A stretch of DNA of 64,000 nucleotides from the NCBI GenBank assembly GCA_020692565.1, contig JAIMKJ010000005.1, forward strand, positions 97,524-161,523, given 5' to 3'. Below the pieces are notes generated by a model, which saw only the letters and a list, made by a program, of their open reading frames with translations, did not search any database and was not told the origin of the DNA. This stretch comes from Thermomonas sp. (lineage in GTDB: Bacteria > Pseudomonadota > Gammaproteobacteria > Xanthomonadales > Xanthomonadaceae). Positions 1-9,555 of this stretch are shown here, one piece after another (the first letter of the stretch is position 1; every line of letters begins with the position of its first letter). The position numbers were made by a program, and so were the translations under genes.

Positions 1-1
1 C

Positions 2-1024
2 TCGCTGTTCTTCAGCTACGTCCTGCCCGTGCTGTTGCTGCTGGGGATCGGTTTCCCGCTGCAGGTGCGCGACGGGGCCGTGCTGGACGTGGCCTACAGC
101 GACGCGGTGGCCAGCGCGCAGAGCCGCGCGCTGGTGGAATCGTTGCGCAAGCGCGACTACGTCAAGCTCACGGAGTACCCGGGCGACCTCGCCGCGGCGC
201 AGGCAGCGCTGCGCGAGAACGAACTCAAGCATTACCTGCGCATCGAACCGGCTCCCGCCGACGCTGCCGCTGCAGGTGGGCCGGTGGCCTACCGGGTCTT
301 CTCCAACTCCCTGTCCGAGAACCAGGTCGAGAGCGCCGCGCTGCGCGGCCTGGTCGACCAGCATCTGGACGGACGCACGGCCGCCGCGCTGCAGCCCACC
401 GAGGTCAAGACCGGCAAGTACACCTCCTATCTGGTGACGCTGCTGCCGGGCCTGATCGGCATGACCCTGCTGATCATCGGTCTCAACGGCTTCGGCGCGG
501 TGCTGATCGAGGAGGAGCACCACGGGCTGTACAAGAACATCAAGACCATCGACGTGTCGCCGGTACCGTTCCTGGCCGGGCTGTTCGCCTCGCGCATGCT
601 GGTGGCCTACAGCGTGGCCGCGGCGCTGTTCGCGATCGGCGTGTTCGTGTTCGACATCCCGTACCGGATCGATTACCTGCTGCTGTTCCTGGTCATCACC
701 CTGGGGTGCATTTCGTTCCACGGCCTGGGCCTGGCGATATCGGCGCTCAGCCCATCGGTGACGGCCTTCCACGGCATCGTCAACTTCGTGCAGATCCCGC
801 TGATCGTGCTGGGCGGGGTGTTCTTCTCCACCACGGCATTCCCCGGCTGGCTGCAGGCCATCTCCATGGCGCTGCCGCTGACCCAGATGAACTCGGCGGT
901 GCAGGCGCTGCTGTTCGACGGGGTGACCCTGGGCAACGCCGGCGTGCTGATGCCGCAGATCGCGGTGCTGGCCGCATGGTCGGCGCTGTCGCTGGTGCTG
1001 GCGCGGTTCAAGTTCCGCTGGTGA
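2..1024 (+). CDS. ABC-2 type transporter permease, 5' partial
   Basis: The reading frame is open from base 2, so the true start lies left of the window; the first visible residues are already a hydrophobic segment. A hydrophilic region of about 100 residues follows, then five or so membrane segments in the C-terminal half, beginning after the TGKYTSYLVTLLPG stretch. A membrane anchor, a large external loop and a C-terminal membrane bundle is the layout of ABC-2 permeases (YhhJ/DrrB type) that export small molecules. The matching ATPase should lie upstream. The same-strand genes that follow suggest a role in export for a biosynthetic cluster; the substrate is unknown. Confidence 0.85.
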   Translation, partial: SLFFSYVLPVLLLLGIGFPLQVRDGAVLDVAYSDAVASAQSRALVESLRKRDYVKLTEYPGDLAAAQAALRENELKHYLRIEPAPADAAAAGGPVAYRVFSNSLSENQVESAALRGLVDQHLDGRTAAALQPTEVKTGKYTSYLVTLLPGLIGMTLLIIGLNGFGAVLIEEEHHGLYKNIKTIDVSPVPFLAGLFASRMLVAYSVAAALFAIGVFVFDIPYRIDYLLLFLVITLGCISFHGLGLAISALSPSVTAFHGIVNFVQIPLIVLGGVFFSTTAFPGWLQAISMALPLTQMNSAVQALLFDGVTLGNAGVLMPQIAVLAAWSALSLVLARFKFRW

Positions 1025-1196
1025 CGGCGCGCGCGGCGCGCCCGGACCCGGGTCCGGGACGCGTCGCCGGGGATGTAACACCGCAGATGCCGCGCCGAAT
1101 ACGCGACACCGAATACGCAACACGGAATTTCCAACGGGGCGGGCCGTATCCACGGCGCCCCACGACCACCACGGACCACATGGAAGAGACACCGTC

Positions 1197-2513
1197 ATGA
1201 ACGCACCATTGTCGACCTTCGAGCAGCACGAATCCTCGGCCCGCTCCTACTGCCGCGATTTCCCGGTCGTGTTCGACCGCGCGCGCGACAGCCACCTCCA
1301 CGACGAACAGGGTCGCCGCTACATCGACTTCCTGTGCGGCGCCGGCGCGATGAACTACGGCCACAACAACGAGCACGCCAAGCGCGCGGTGCTGGAGTAC
1401 ATGGCCGCCGACAGCATCATGATGAGCCTGGATCTGCACTCGGCCTCCAAGCGCGCCTTCATCGAGGCCTTCCAGGAAATCGTGCTGGCGCCGCGCGGCT
1501 ACCAGTACCGCCTGCAGTTCACCAGCCCCACCGGCACCAGCGTGGTCGAGTCCTCGGTCAAACTGGCACGCAAGATCACCGGGCGCCAGAACGTGGTGGC
1601 CTTCACCAACGCCTATCACGGCATGAGCGGCGTGTCGCTCAGCCTCACCGGCAGCCGCCACCACCGCCAGGCCGTCGCGCACGGCGCGGTGACGCGCATG
1701 CCCTACGACGGCTACGTGCCCGGCTTGGACAGCGTCGACCTGCTGCGCCGCTATCTGGACGACGCCAGTTCCGGCGTGGATCTGCCCGCAGCGGTGGTGC
1801 TGGAATCCGTGCAGGGCGAGGGCGGCCTCAATGTCGCCTCGGTGGAATGGCTGCGCGCGCTGCGCGAGCTCACCCGCGAGCGCGGCATCGCGATGATCGT
1901 GGACGAGGTGCAGGCCGGCTGCGGCCGCACCGGACGTTTCTTCGGCTTCGAGCGCGCCGGCATCCAGCCGGACATGGTCTGCCTGTCCAAGTCCATCGGC
2001 GGCCTGGGCCTGCCGATGGCCGTGCTGCTGATCCATCCGGAGCTGGACAAGTGGCGGCCCGGCGAGGACAACGGCACCTTCCGCGGCAACAACCTGGCCT
2101 TCGTGGCCGCGACCGAGGTGCTGCAGCGCTACTGGCGCGACGGCGAGTTCGAGCAGGCGCTGCGCGAGAAGGAACAACTGGTGCGCACGTCGCTGGCGGC
2201 CATCGCGCAGGCCCATCCGCAGCGGATCGTCGGCATCCGCGGCATCGGCCTGATGCAGGGCCTGGAGTTCCGCGACGGCGAAGACGTCTCCACGCTGATC
2301 GGCGAGTGCTTCCGTCACCAACTGGTGGTGGAATGCTGCGGCGCGCGCGGTCAGGTGCTGAAGTTGATGCCGGCGCTGACCATCGAGCCGGCGGTGCTGC
2401 GCCAGGGATTGGAGATCATCGCGGACGCGTGCCAGCGGCTGTTCGGCCACGCCGCGCACGCCCCGACCGACGCCGACGCCGACGCCGACGCCGAACTCGC
2501 CGTGGCGCCGTGA
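1197..2513 (+). CDS. EctB-like class III aminotransferase
   Basis: A 438-residue PLP-dependent fold-type I aminotransferase. It resembles diaminobutyrate--2-oxoglutarate aminotransferase (EctB) throughout: the GTSVVESSVKLARKITGR segment (about 113-130), ESVQGEGGLNVAS (about 203-215), the PLP-binding VDEVQAGCGRTG (Asp about 236), the Schiff-base Lys in SKSIGG (about 265) and the GTFRGNN motif. EctB makes 2,4-diaminobutyrate from aspartate semialdehyde. No ectA or ectC is nearby and an oxygenase gene follows, so a role in secondary metabolism is more likely than ectoine synthesis; this is inference. The C-terminus ends in an Asp-Ala repeat encoded by GACGCC units, which is not expected of the family. 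Confidence 0.85.
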   Translation: MNAPLSTFEQHESSARSYCRDFPVVFDRARDSHLHDEQGRRYIDFLCGAGAMNYGHNNEHAKRAVLEYMAADSIMMSLDLHSASKRAFIEAFQEIVLAPRGYQYRLQFTSPTGTSVVESSVKLARKITGRQNVVAFTNAYHGMSGVSLSLTGSRHHRQAVAHGAVTRMPYDGYVPGLDSVDLLRRYLDDASSGVDLPAAVVLESVQGEGGLNVASVEWLRALRELTRERGIAMIVDEVQAGCGRTGRFFGFERAGIQPDMVCLSKSIGGLGLPMAVLLIHPELDKWRPGEDNGTFRGNNLAFVAATEVLQRYWRDGEFEQALREKEQLVRTSLAAIAQAHPQRIVGIRGIGLMQGLEFRDGEDVSTLIGECFRHQLVVECCGARGQVLKLMPALTIEPAVLRQGLEIIADACQRLFGHAAHAPTDADADADAELAVAP

Positions 2514-2542
2514 CGGCGCCGCACGGGACAGGGACATCAGAA

Positions 2543-3499
2543 ATGGACAAGGGCGACATGAACGCGATCGAAGTGCTGGATGCCATCTCAGCAGACGAAT
2601 TCTGCGGCCGCTACGTGCGGCCCAACAAGCCGGTGGTCGTGCGCGACCTGCCGTTCGAGCCGGATTGCTGGACGCCGGCCTATTTCCGCGCGCACCTGGG
2701 CGAGCTGCCCGCGCAGGTCTACGACACGCTGTTCGACCTGCAGGAGGTGTCCACGCTGGCGCAGTACCTGGACCGCCATTTCGGCGTGGACGGACCGCTG
2801 CGGACCGGCGTGCCTTACGTGCGCTGGTACAACCAGCTCAAGGATGTCGATCACGCCTGGGGCGACGAGGCCTTCCGCCGGCTGTCGCCGCACTGGCAGG
2901 CGCCGTCGTTCCTGCCGCGCGCAGGCATGCTGGTGCCCGACGCGCCGGCCCCGGACCCGGTGTTCGACCTGTTCCCGTATCGGGGGGTGCTGGTCTCCGC
3001 ACGCGGCGCGCGCACCCGGCTGCACCGGGACCCCTTCTGCAGCGATGCGGTGGTGTGCCAGTTCCACGGCGTCAAGGAACTGGCGATGTACCACCCCTCG
3101 CGCACCGAGGAATTGACCGCCGCACGCCAGGGCACGTCCTTCGGCGGCTTCATCGACGTGCGCGGCGAAGCGCCGGATCGTCTGAGCGTGGTGCCGGACA
3201 TCCACGGCATGCTGCGCCCGGGCGAGGTGCTGTACGTCCCGCACGGCTGGCTGCACGACGTGATCGTGGTGGAGGATTCGATCTCGGTCACCTGGAACTT
3301 CGTGCACGAACAGGGCTCGGTCGAGTTCATCGACTACCTGATGAGCGGCGCGCTGGGCGACAGCGAGTTCGAGGTGCTCAAGTACCTCTACCGCCGCTAC
3401 GGCAGCGAGTTCTCCACGCCGCAGGACATCGTGCGGCGTTTCGACGCGCGCTTTTCCGAAATCCTCGACGCCTGCGACGAAACCGATGCCCTGCGCTGA
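2543..3499 (+). CDS. JmjC/cupin_8 Fe(II)/2OG oxygenase-like protein
   Basis: A 318-residue protein with the features of cupin-like JmjC hydroxylases. An HRD facial-triad motif (His about 161, Asp about 163) sits in RTRLHRDPF, and the distal His is in YVPHGWLHDV (about 238). Such enzymes use Fe(II), O2 and 2-oxoglutarate to hydroxylate amino acids, peptides or proteins. The gene lies 29 bases after the EctB-like aminotransferase, so it may hydroxylate diaminobutyrate or a peptide containing it; this is inference. Two in-frame ATGs exist, at 2543 and 2558. I chose the first, but neither has a strong Shine-Dalgarno sequence. Confidence 0.8.
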   Translation: MDKGDMNAIEVLDAISADEFCGRYVRPNKPVVVRDLPFEPDCWTPAYFRAHLGELPAQVYDTLFDLQEVSTLAQYLDRHFGVDGPLRTGVPYVRWYNQLKDVDHAWGDEAFRRLSPHWQAPSFLPRAGMLVPDAPAPDPVFDLFPYRGVLVSARGARTRLHRDPFCSDAVVCQFHGVKELAMYHPSRTEELTAARQGTSFGGFIDVRGEAPDRLSVVPDIHGMLRPGEVLYVPHGWLHDVIVVEDSISVTWNFVHEQGSVEFIDYLMSGALGDSEFEVLKYLYRRYGSEFSTPQDIVRRFDARFSEILDACDETDALR

Positions 3500-3577
3500 C
3501 CGGCGCGGCCGCGGCGCACCGCGGTCGCCGCCTCGCTGCGTGTCCCTGAAATCGAACTATTCCCCGATGTGGTGTTT

Positions 3578-4654
3578 ATGAAGAAGACAATGATGTATGG
3601 CGTTGCGGTGTGCTCGGTGCTGGTGCTCGGCATCACCATCGGACGAGGACTGGCCCCGGAAGCCGGGGCCGGGGCCGGCGGTGTCGGCGAGGCCGGTGCG
3701 GGGCAGACCTTCCTCACCGTGAGCGTGGTCGCGGCGCAGCAGCGCGCGATCCCGGACCGGATCGACGTGGTCGGCGTGCTGGTGCCGCGAGAGAACGTGC
3801 TGGCCATGCCCGAACTCTCCGGCCGCCGGATCCTCTCGGTGCACGCCGACGTGGGCGACTACGTCCAGCGCGGGCAACTGCTGGCGACGCTGGACGGGCA
3901 GGATCTGCACATCGACATCCGCGGCCTCAACTCGGAATACGAACGCACCCGCGACGAGCACGCCCGCGCGCGCACGCTGCAGTCCAGCCAACTGGTCAGC
4001 CGCGAGTTCCTCAAGCAGAAGCAGGCCTCGCTGGACCAGGCGCGCGCGCAGCTGGACGACGCGCGCCTGCGCGCCGGCCGTACCCGCGTGCTCGCCCCTG
4101 CGTCGGGACTGATCTATCAGCGCAGCGCCGCCATCGGCGGGCTCACCGCGGAGGACACGCCGCTGTTCAGCATCGTCGAGCAGGGGAAGATCGAGATGCA
4201 GGCCTCGGTGCCGGAGGCGATGGCCTACCGGCTGGCCCAGGGCATGTCGGTCGAGGTGAACCTCGGCGGCCGTCCCACGCCGCTGGAAGGTCGCATCCGC
4301 CTGATCGCGCCGCAGGTCGGCGGCGCCAGCCGCGCCACCGAAGTGCGCATCGCGCTGCCGGACGGCACCCATGCCTCGGTTGGCACATTCGCCGAGGCCC
4401 GCATCGCCATCGGCGAAGTCGGCGGCTGGGTCGTGCCGGCGCTGGCGCTGCAGCAGGACACACAGGGCCCGTACCTGTGGCAGGTCGACGCCAAGGACCT
4501 GGTCCGTCGGGTGCCGGTGACGGTGCTGATGCAGACGCCGGAAGACGTGGTGGTGCGCGAGACACTGCGCGGCCTGCGCATCGTCGGCAAGGCCGGCGCA
4601 CTGCTGCAGGACCAGGACACCGTCTCGGTCGCCGCTGCGGGAAAAGCGTCTTGA
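3578..4654 (+). CDS. RND efflux periplasmic adaptor (MFP)
   Basis: A membrane-fusion protein of about 358 residues. An N-terminal signal/anchor (MKKTMMYG followed by a hydrophobic run) precedes a lipoyl half-motif (LSVHADVGDYVQRGQLLATLDGQ, about 80-105), an alpha-hairpin rich in Arg, Gln and Ala, a second lipoyl half (RTRVLAPASGLI) and beta-barrel sequence (EGRIRLIAPQVG). It should link the inner-membrane pump to an outer-membrane channel. The pump gene starts 115 bases downstream; no outer-membrane factor gene is visible. An in-frame GTG at 3569 is possible, but the ATG at 3578 gives a cleaner signal sequence. Confidence 0.88.
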   Translation: MKKTMMYGVAVCSVLVLGITIGRGLAPEAGAGAGGVGEAGAGQTFLTVSVVAAQQRAIPDRIDVVGVLVPRENVLAMPELSGRRILSVHADVGDYVQRGQLLATLDGQDLHIDIRGLNSEYERTRDEHARARTLQSSQLVSREFLKQKQASLDQARAQLDDARLRAGRTRVLAPASGLIYQRSAAIGGLTAEDTPLFSIVEQGKIEMQASVPEAMAYRLAQGMSVEVNLGGRPTPLEGRIRLIAPQVGGASRATEVRIALPDGTHASVGTFAEARIAIGEVGGWVVPALALQQDTQGPYLWQVDAKDLVRRVPVTVLMQTPEDVVVRETLRGLRIVGKAGALLQDQDTVSVAAAGKAS

Positions 4655-4769
4655 ACGCGGCGAACCCGCCGCGTGATCGCGCGGCGAAGACCAGGATGAT
4701 GAGGACGATTGCGATGACGACGACGGATGCAGCCACGCCGCGCACCGTGCTCCACGGGAGCGCACGGCC

Positions 4770-7700
4770 ATGAAGTTCAGCGTCTCCACCTGGGCGATCC
4801 ATAACCCGATTCCGCCGATCCTGCTGTTCATCCTGCTGACCCTCGCCGGCACCATCGCGTTCATCGAGATGCCGGTCACCAACATGCCCAACGTGGTCGT
4901 GCCCGTGGTCACGGTGCAACTGGACCAGCCCGGCGCCACCCCATCGGAACTGGAGACCCAGGTCACCCGCCGGGTCGAGGACACCCTGGCCGCCGTGCCC
5001 GGCGTGCGCAAGATCGCGTCGACCATCACCGAGGGCACGTCGCTCACGACCCTGGAATTCACGCTGGAAACCGACGTCGACCGGGCCGTCAACGACACCC
5101 GCAACGCGGTCGCGCGGGTGCGCCAGTTCCTGCCGGCCACGGTCCGCGAACCGCTGGTGCAGCGCGCCGACGACGATGGCGCGTCGATCCTGACCTACGC
5201 GGTGGAATGGCCCGGGCACACGCCCGAGGCGCTGAGCTGGTTCGTCGACGACACCCTGAGCCGCGAACTGCTGGCGATCAGCGGCGTGTCGCGCGTGGTC
5301 CGCAGCGGCGGCGCCGACGAAGAGTTGACCGTGACCCTCGACCCGGCGGTGCTGTCCTCGCTCGGCATCGCCGCGGCGGACGTCGGCCGCCAGCTGGCGC
5401 AGACCCACGTCGAGGTGCCCGGCGGCCACCTGACCCTGCAGGGCGTGGAGTACTCGCTGCGCACGCTGGGCAAGGCCACCACCCTCGAGCAGCTGGCCGC
5501 GACCCGGATCCAGCTGCCCAACGGCGGCGATGTGACGCTCGGGGACTTGGGCCGCGTCGGCCGCGGTCCGTCCGAGGCGCGCACCATCTCGCGCCTGGAC
5601 GGACAGCCGGCGGTGACCTTCGCGATCTTCAAGGCCAACAGCGCCAGCGAGCTCAGCGTCGCCAAGGCCATCGAGGAGAAACTCGGCACCGTGGCCAAGG
5701 CCCACGACGGCATGGGTTTCCAAGTCGTGTTTTCCAGCGTGGTGCTGACCGAGCGCGGCTACCGCTCGACCATCTTCACCTTCCTCGAAGGCGCGCTGCT
5801 GACCATCCTGGTGGTCTTCCTGTTCCTGCGCGATGCCCGCGCGACCATCATCGCCGCGCTGGCGATCCCGCTGTCGATCATCCCGACCTTCCTGTGCATG
5901 GAATGGCTGGGTTTCACGCTCAACTTCGTCAGCACCGTGGCCATCTCGCTGGTGACCGGCGTGCTGGTGGACGATGCGATCGTGGAGATCGAGAACATCC
6001 ACCGGCACATGAAGGCGGGCAAGTCGCCGTTCCAGGCGGCGATCGTGGCGTCCGAGGAGATCGGCCTGTCGGTGATCGCGACCACGCTGGTGATCTGCGC
6101 GGTGTTCGTGCCGGTGAGCTTCATGGGCGGGGTGATCGGGCAGTACTTCATCCAGTTCGGCCTCACGGTGGCGATCGCGGCGTTCTTCTCGCTGCTGGTC
6201 GCGCGGCTGCTCACGCCGATGCTGGCCTCGCGCCTGCTGCGCCGTCCGCGCCACGTGCACGACGAACCGCAGGACGGCCCGCTGATGCGCCGTTACCTGC
6301 ACGTGGTGAGCTGGACGCTGGAGCATCGGCTCAAGACTCTGCTCATCGCGGTGGGGACGATCGTGCTGTCGATCGCGCTGGTGCCGCTGCTGCCCGCCGG
6401 GTTCATGCCCTACCAGGATCTGGCGCAGTCCAGCGTCAGCCTGGAGATGCCGCGCGGCAGCACCCTGGAGCAGACCGACGCCGCCGCGCAGCGCGTGGCC
6501 AAGCTGCTGAGCGCCCGCCCGGAGGTCGCTTCGGTGCTGACCATCGCCGGCGAGGAGGTCGGCGGCATCAACCGCGCCAAGGTGCTGATCCAGCTGACGC
6601 CCGAGGACGAGCGCGCGTTGAGCGAACGCGATTTCGCCGCCGCGATGCAGCCCCGGCTTACCGCACTGGCGGACATGCGGGTGGTGTTCGACAACGCCGT
6701 GGGCGAGAAGGATCTGTCCATCGCGCTGGTGAGCGACGACACCGCCGCGCTGGCACGCACCGCCGAGGCGGTGGAGCGGGGCATGCGCACAATCCCCGGT
6801 CTGGTCGGCATCGGCAGCAGCAACCGCCAGCAGCAGCGCGAGATCCAGGTGGTGATGGATCCGGTGAAGGCCGCGCAGTTGGGCATCACCGCCCAGCAGG
6901 TGGGCGAGGCGATCAACATCTCGACCATCGGCGACGACGTGACCCGCCTGCCGAAGTTCAACGAGAAGAACCGCGAGATCCCGATCCGGGTGCGGCTGCC
7001 GCGCGACTTCGGCGACGACCTGTCGGTGCTCAACAACCTCAAGCTGATCGCGCCCGACGGCAGCAGCGTGCCGCTGTCGGCGGTCGCGACGCTGCGCTAC
7101 GGCGTGGGCCCGGCCACCATCGAACGCTACGACCGCAAGCGCCAGATCAACGTGGAGGCCAACCTCGGCGACATCGCCCTGGGCACCGCGCTGGAGCGGA
7201 TCGAGGCGCTGCCGGCGATGAAGAACCGGCCCGCGTCGGTGGAAGTGCTGAACACCGGCGACGCCGAATTCATGGCGCAGCTGATGATCAGCTTCCTCAA
7301 GGCGATGGCCGCCGGCCTGCTGCTGGTCTATTCGATCCAGGTGCTGCTCTACAAGGACTGGCTGCAGCCGCTGGCGCGCATGGCGGCGCTGCCGCTGTCG
7401 CTGGGCGGCGCGTTCCTGCTGCTGTTCCTCACCCGCACCGAGTTGGGCATGCCGGCGATGATCGGCGTGATGATGCTGATGGGCATCGCCGACAAGAACT
7501 CGATCCTGCTGGTCGACCACATGCTGGAGAAGGTGCGCGAAGGCATGGACCGGCGCGAGGCGATCCTGTCGGCATGCCGGGTGCGCGCGCGGCCCATCAT
7601 CATGACTTCGGTTGCGATGACCGCCGGCATGCTGCCGACCGCGCTGGGCATCGGCCTGGACACCGCGTTCCGCGAACCGATGGCGGTGGCGGTGATCGGC

Positions 7701-7847
7701 GGCTTGATCTCGTCCACGGCGCTGAGCCTGCTGTTCATGCCGGTGATCTTCAGCTACACCCGCGGGCTGGAGGAACGGGTGATGGCGCGGATGCGCCGCC
7801 GCGCGGAGCGCGACGGGCACCACGACCCGTTGCCCGGGCGGATCTGA
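4770..7847 (+). CDS. RND efflux pump, HAE1/AcrB family
   Basis: A 1025-residue proton-driven RND transporter of normal family length. The N-terminus (KFSVSTWAIHNPIPPILLF) is the typical first membrane helix, followed by the PN1/PN2 porter domain. The second membrane bundle holds the proton-relay pair Asp401-Asp402 in GVLVDDAIVEIENIHRH. The C-terminal half repeats the design, with MGIADKNSILLVDHM as the matching helix. Together with the adaptor it should form a tripartite pump. Being last in the run that begins with the ABC permease and the tailoring enzymes, it may export or give self-resistance to their product; it could equally be an independent drug or dye pump. Confidence 0.93.
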   Translation: MKFSVSTWAIHNPIPPILLFILLTLAGTIAFIEMPVTNMPNVVVPVVTVQLDQPGATPSELETQVTRRVEDTLAAVPGVRKIASTITEGTSLTTLEFTLETDVDRAVNDTRNAVARVRQFLPATVREPLVQRADDDGASILTYAVEWPGHTPEALSWFVDDTLSRELLAISGVSRVVRSGGADEELTVTLDPAVLSSLGIAAADVGRQLAQTHVEVPGGHLTLQGVEYSLRTLGKATTLEQLAATRIQLPNGGDVTLGDLGRVGRGPSEARTISRLDGQPAVTFAIFKANSASELSVAKAIEEKLGTVAKAHDGMGFQVVFSSVVLTERGYRSTIFTFLEGALLTILVVFLFLRDARATIIAALAIPLSIIPTFLCMEWLGFTLNFVSTVAISLVTGVLVDDAIVEIENIHRHMKAGKSPFQAAIVASEEIGLSVIATTLVICAVFVPVSFMGGVIGQYFIQFGLTVAIAAFFSLLVARLLTPMLASRLLRRPRHVHDEPQDGPLMRRYLHVVSWTLEHRLKTLLIAVGTIVLSIALVPLLPAGFMPYQDLAQSSVSLEMPRGSTLEQTDAAAQRVAKLLSARPEVASVLTIAGEEVGGINRAKVLIQLTPEDERALSERDFAAAMQPRLTALADMRVVFDNAVGEKDLSIALVSDDTAALARTAEAVERGMRTIPGLVGIGSSNRQQQREIQVVMDPVKAAQLGITAQQVGEAINISTIGDDVTRLPKFNEKNREIPIRVRLPRDFGDDLSVLNNLKLIAPDGSSVPLSAVATLRYGVGPATIERYDRKRQINVEANLGDIALGTALERIEALPAMKNRPASVEVLNTGDAEFMAQLMISFLKAMAAGLLLVYSIQVLLYKDWLQPLARMAALPLSLGGAFLLLFLTRTELGMPAMIGVMMLMGIADKNSILLVDHMLEKVREGMDRREAILSACRVRARPIIMTSVAMTAGMLPTALGIGLDTAFREPMAVAVIGGLISSTALSLLFMPVIFSYTRGLEERVMARMRRRAERDGHHDPLPGRI

Positions 7848-8314
7848 CCGCCGCGGCGGCGCCCGTCCAGCAATGGAAGACGGGGGGCTTGGAGCGGGTG
7901 TGATTCGATGGTCATCACCCGCTCCAGATTCCATCCCGAAGCGCGCGATGCGCCAGGTCGAAAGTGCTGAATCGAAAGCCGGTCTGAAGACCGATTCCCG
8001 ATGCCGCCTCCCGGGAGGCGGCGTTCCGGGCATCCGTTTTCGCGGCGAGCGCTTTTTTCTTGCCCCGGCCGCCCCTGCCCCGGTGTCCGCCGTGCATCGC
8101 GCTGCGTTCGACCGGGCGCTCGCAGGCAGCCGGTCGTCGGCTGCACCTGCCATGCGCAGCGGTATTCGCGCACACTCCGGGCATCCGGACACGGGGCGTC
8201 CGGCGATCCAGGCGGCAGGGCTGTCTGGCGCGCGGCGGGGAACCGCGGCGCCGGCCGGTGCGACGCTGTGCGTGCATCGGCTCGACCTCACCATTACTGA
8301 CAAGGAGAAGTTCG
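7848..8314 (+). other. intergenic region with a palindrome
   Basis: No convincing gene lies here. A perfect 20-bp palindrome at 8003-8022 (GCCGCCTCCCGGGAGGCGGC) could be a weak terminator for the RND operon, but the T-run is not directly behind it. The end of the region (8302-8307, AAGGAG) is the ribosome-binding site of the next gene. Confidence 0.4.
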
Positions 8315-9331
8315 TTGAACAGTTCTTTCCGATCCATTCTCGCGGCCGGCGCATGCGCATCGTTGTTGATGCTGGGCGCGTGGCAGAGCCGCGATGTCGC
8401 GGCGGCGTCCCGCGCCACCGATCCGGCCTATGCCCCGGAAGTGCCGGCCGAACCCGGCCAGTTGCGCATGCGGCTCACTGCGGCCAAGGCGGCGGGCGGT
8501 GACGATATCGCCGGCGACATGCGCACGCCGTCCGGGGCGCTCTCGTTCCAGACCACCAGTCTGTCCGCCGGCAAGGTCGCGGCGGCCGGCATCGCGCCCG
8601 AACGCGTCCGCGTGCGCCTGGAGGTCAACGGCGCTTTGATCGATCACGAGATCGATTACGCGGCCGGCACGATGACCGTACGTACGGTCGAACGCGTGGT
8701 CATCGACGAGGCCGACCGCGCCGTGCTGCGCAGCTTCCAGAACGAGCTGGGCCGCGCGCTCAGCGACCAGGGCGACATGCAGCGCATGCCGAAGTCGAAG
8801 GATTTCCTGTGGCGCCTGGCGGAGATGTATTCCGAAGTGCCGCTGGGTCGCGAGTTCGCGCCGGAATGGATCGTGCGTCGCGACGTCGCCACGAGGATCG
8901 AGCCTTCGGCGCCGATGCTGTCCGAGCCGCGCCTGCCGTTCGCGCGCGACACCGGCAAAGGATTGGAGGTCGTAGCGGCCGCCGCCTGCAACGAAAGGGC
9001 AGGCGGCAGCTTCATCAATCTGCGCAGCATCGCCAATGTCTGCGACGACGACGTGGCGTTCACGCGTTCGTCCTCGCACGATTACTGCCCGGCGCACGGC
9101 TATGCCGCCAAGAGCGTTCGCTACGGTTGCAGCGCCAGTTCGTGTGCGGGCCGCTGCGGCGCAGGCTGCGGCGTGGCCGACGGCGTCGGCGCGTGGTACC
9201 AGGATTGCCTGGACCACGACGTCTGCAACCGCGACCACAACTCGCAGCTCGGCGCGTGCGGCGACGAATTCAACGAAGCCGCCGACGACTACGCGTTCGG
9301 CACCATCTCCTGCTACACCACCTGCGGCTGA
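8315..9331 (+). CDS. secreted phospholipase A2-like protein
   Basis: About 338 residues. I place the start at the TTG at 8315, seven bases after a clear AAGGAG. It gives an N-terminal signal peptide ([20 protein letters not shown]) that no in-frame ATG provides as well. The middle is a long charged region of unknown fold. The C-terminal third is Cys-rich and contains [15 protein letters not shown] (around residue 298), which matches the PLA2 catalytic helix with its His-Asp pair and flanking cysteines. The preceding [11 protein letters not shown] segment fits the PLA2 calcium loop only loosely. Predicted location is periplasmic or secreted, with disulfides. The middle region could be a pro-region or binding module. 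Confidence 0.7.
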   Translation: MNSSFRSILAAGACASLLMLGAWQSRDVAAASRATDPAYAPEVPAEPGQLRMRLTAAKAAGGDDIAGDMRTPSGALSFQTTSLSAGKVAAAGIAPERVRVRLEVNGALIDHEIDYAAGTMTVRTVERVVIDEADRAVLRSFQNELGRALSDQGDMQRMPKSKDFLWRLAEMYSEVPLGREFAPEWIVRRDVATRIEPSAPMLSEPRLPFARDTGKGLEVVAAAACNERAGGSFINLRSIANVCDDDVAFTRSSSHDYCPAHGYAAKSVRYGCSASSCAGRCGAGCGVADGVGAWYQDCLDHDVCNRDHNSQLGACGDEFNEAADDYAFGTISCYTTCG

Positions 9332-9384
9332 TCGCCGCTGCCCTGCGGGCGACCGCAGGGCGTGCGTGCGGGACGCGCATCCTG

Positions 9385-9421
9385 CGAAACGGCGGCCTCC
9401 ATCGGGGCCGCCGTTTCGTTT
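9385..9421 (+). terminator. Rho-independent terminator
   Basis: A 13-bp perfect stem (9385-9397 with 9406-9418, CGAAACGGCGGCC arms) and an 8-base loop are followed by TTT. It lies 54 bases after the phospholipase-like gene and should end that transcript. Confidence 0.8.
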
Positions 9422-9555
9422 GCGGGGCTCGGGCGCGCCGTGCGTCCCAGCCGCATCCCGCGGGTAACATACGCTGCCCTGCGTTGCTTCGAGCGGGACT
9501 CGTCGTCATCCCGCGGCAGGCTGTCGCCGCCGTCCGCCTGCGCCCGGAGCGCTGC

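Noticed and set aside
8003..8022. 20-bp palindrome as terminator of the RND operon
   Set aside because: No T-run follows directly, so I list it only as a hairpin in the intergenic entry.
4167..8360. 1397-codon minus-strand open frame opposite the RND adaptor and pump
   Set aside because: Its His/Arg/Asp-rich translation is the mirror of a real GC-rich gene; the plus strand has clear RND motifs.
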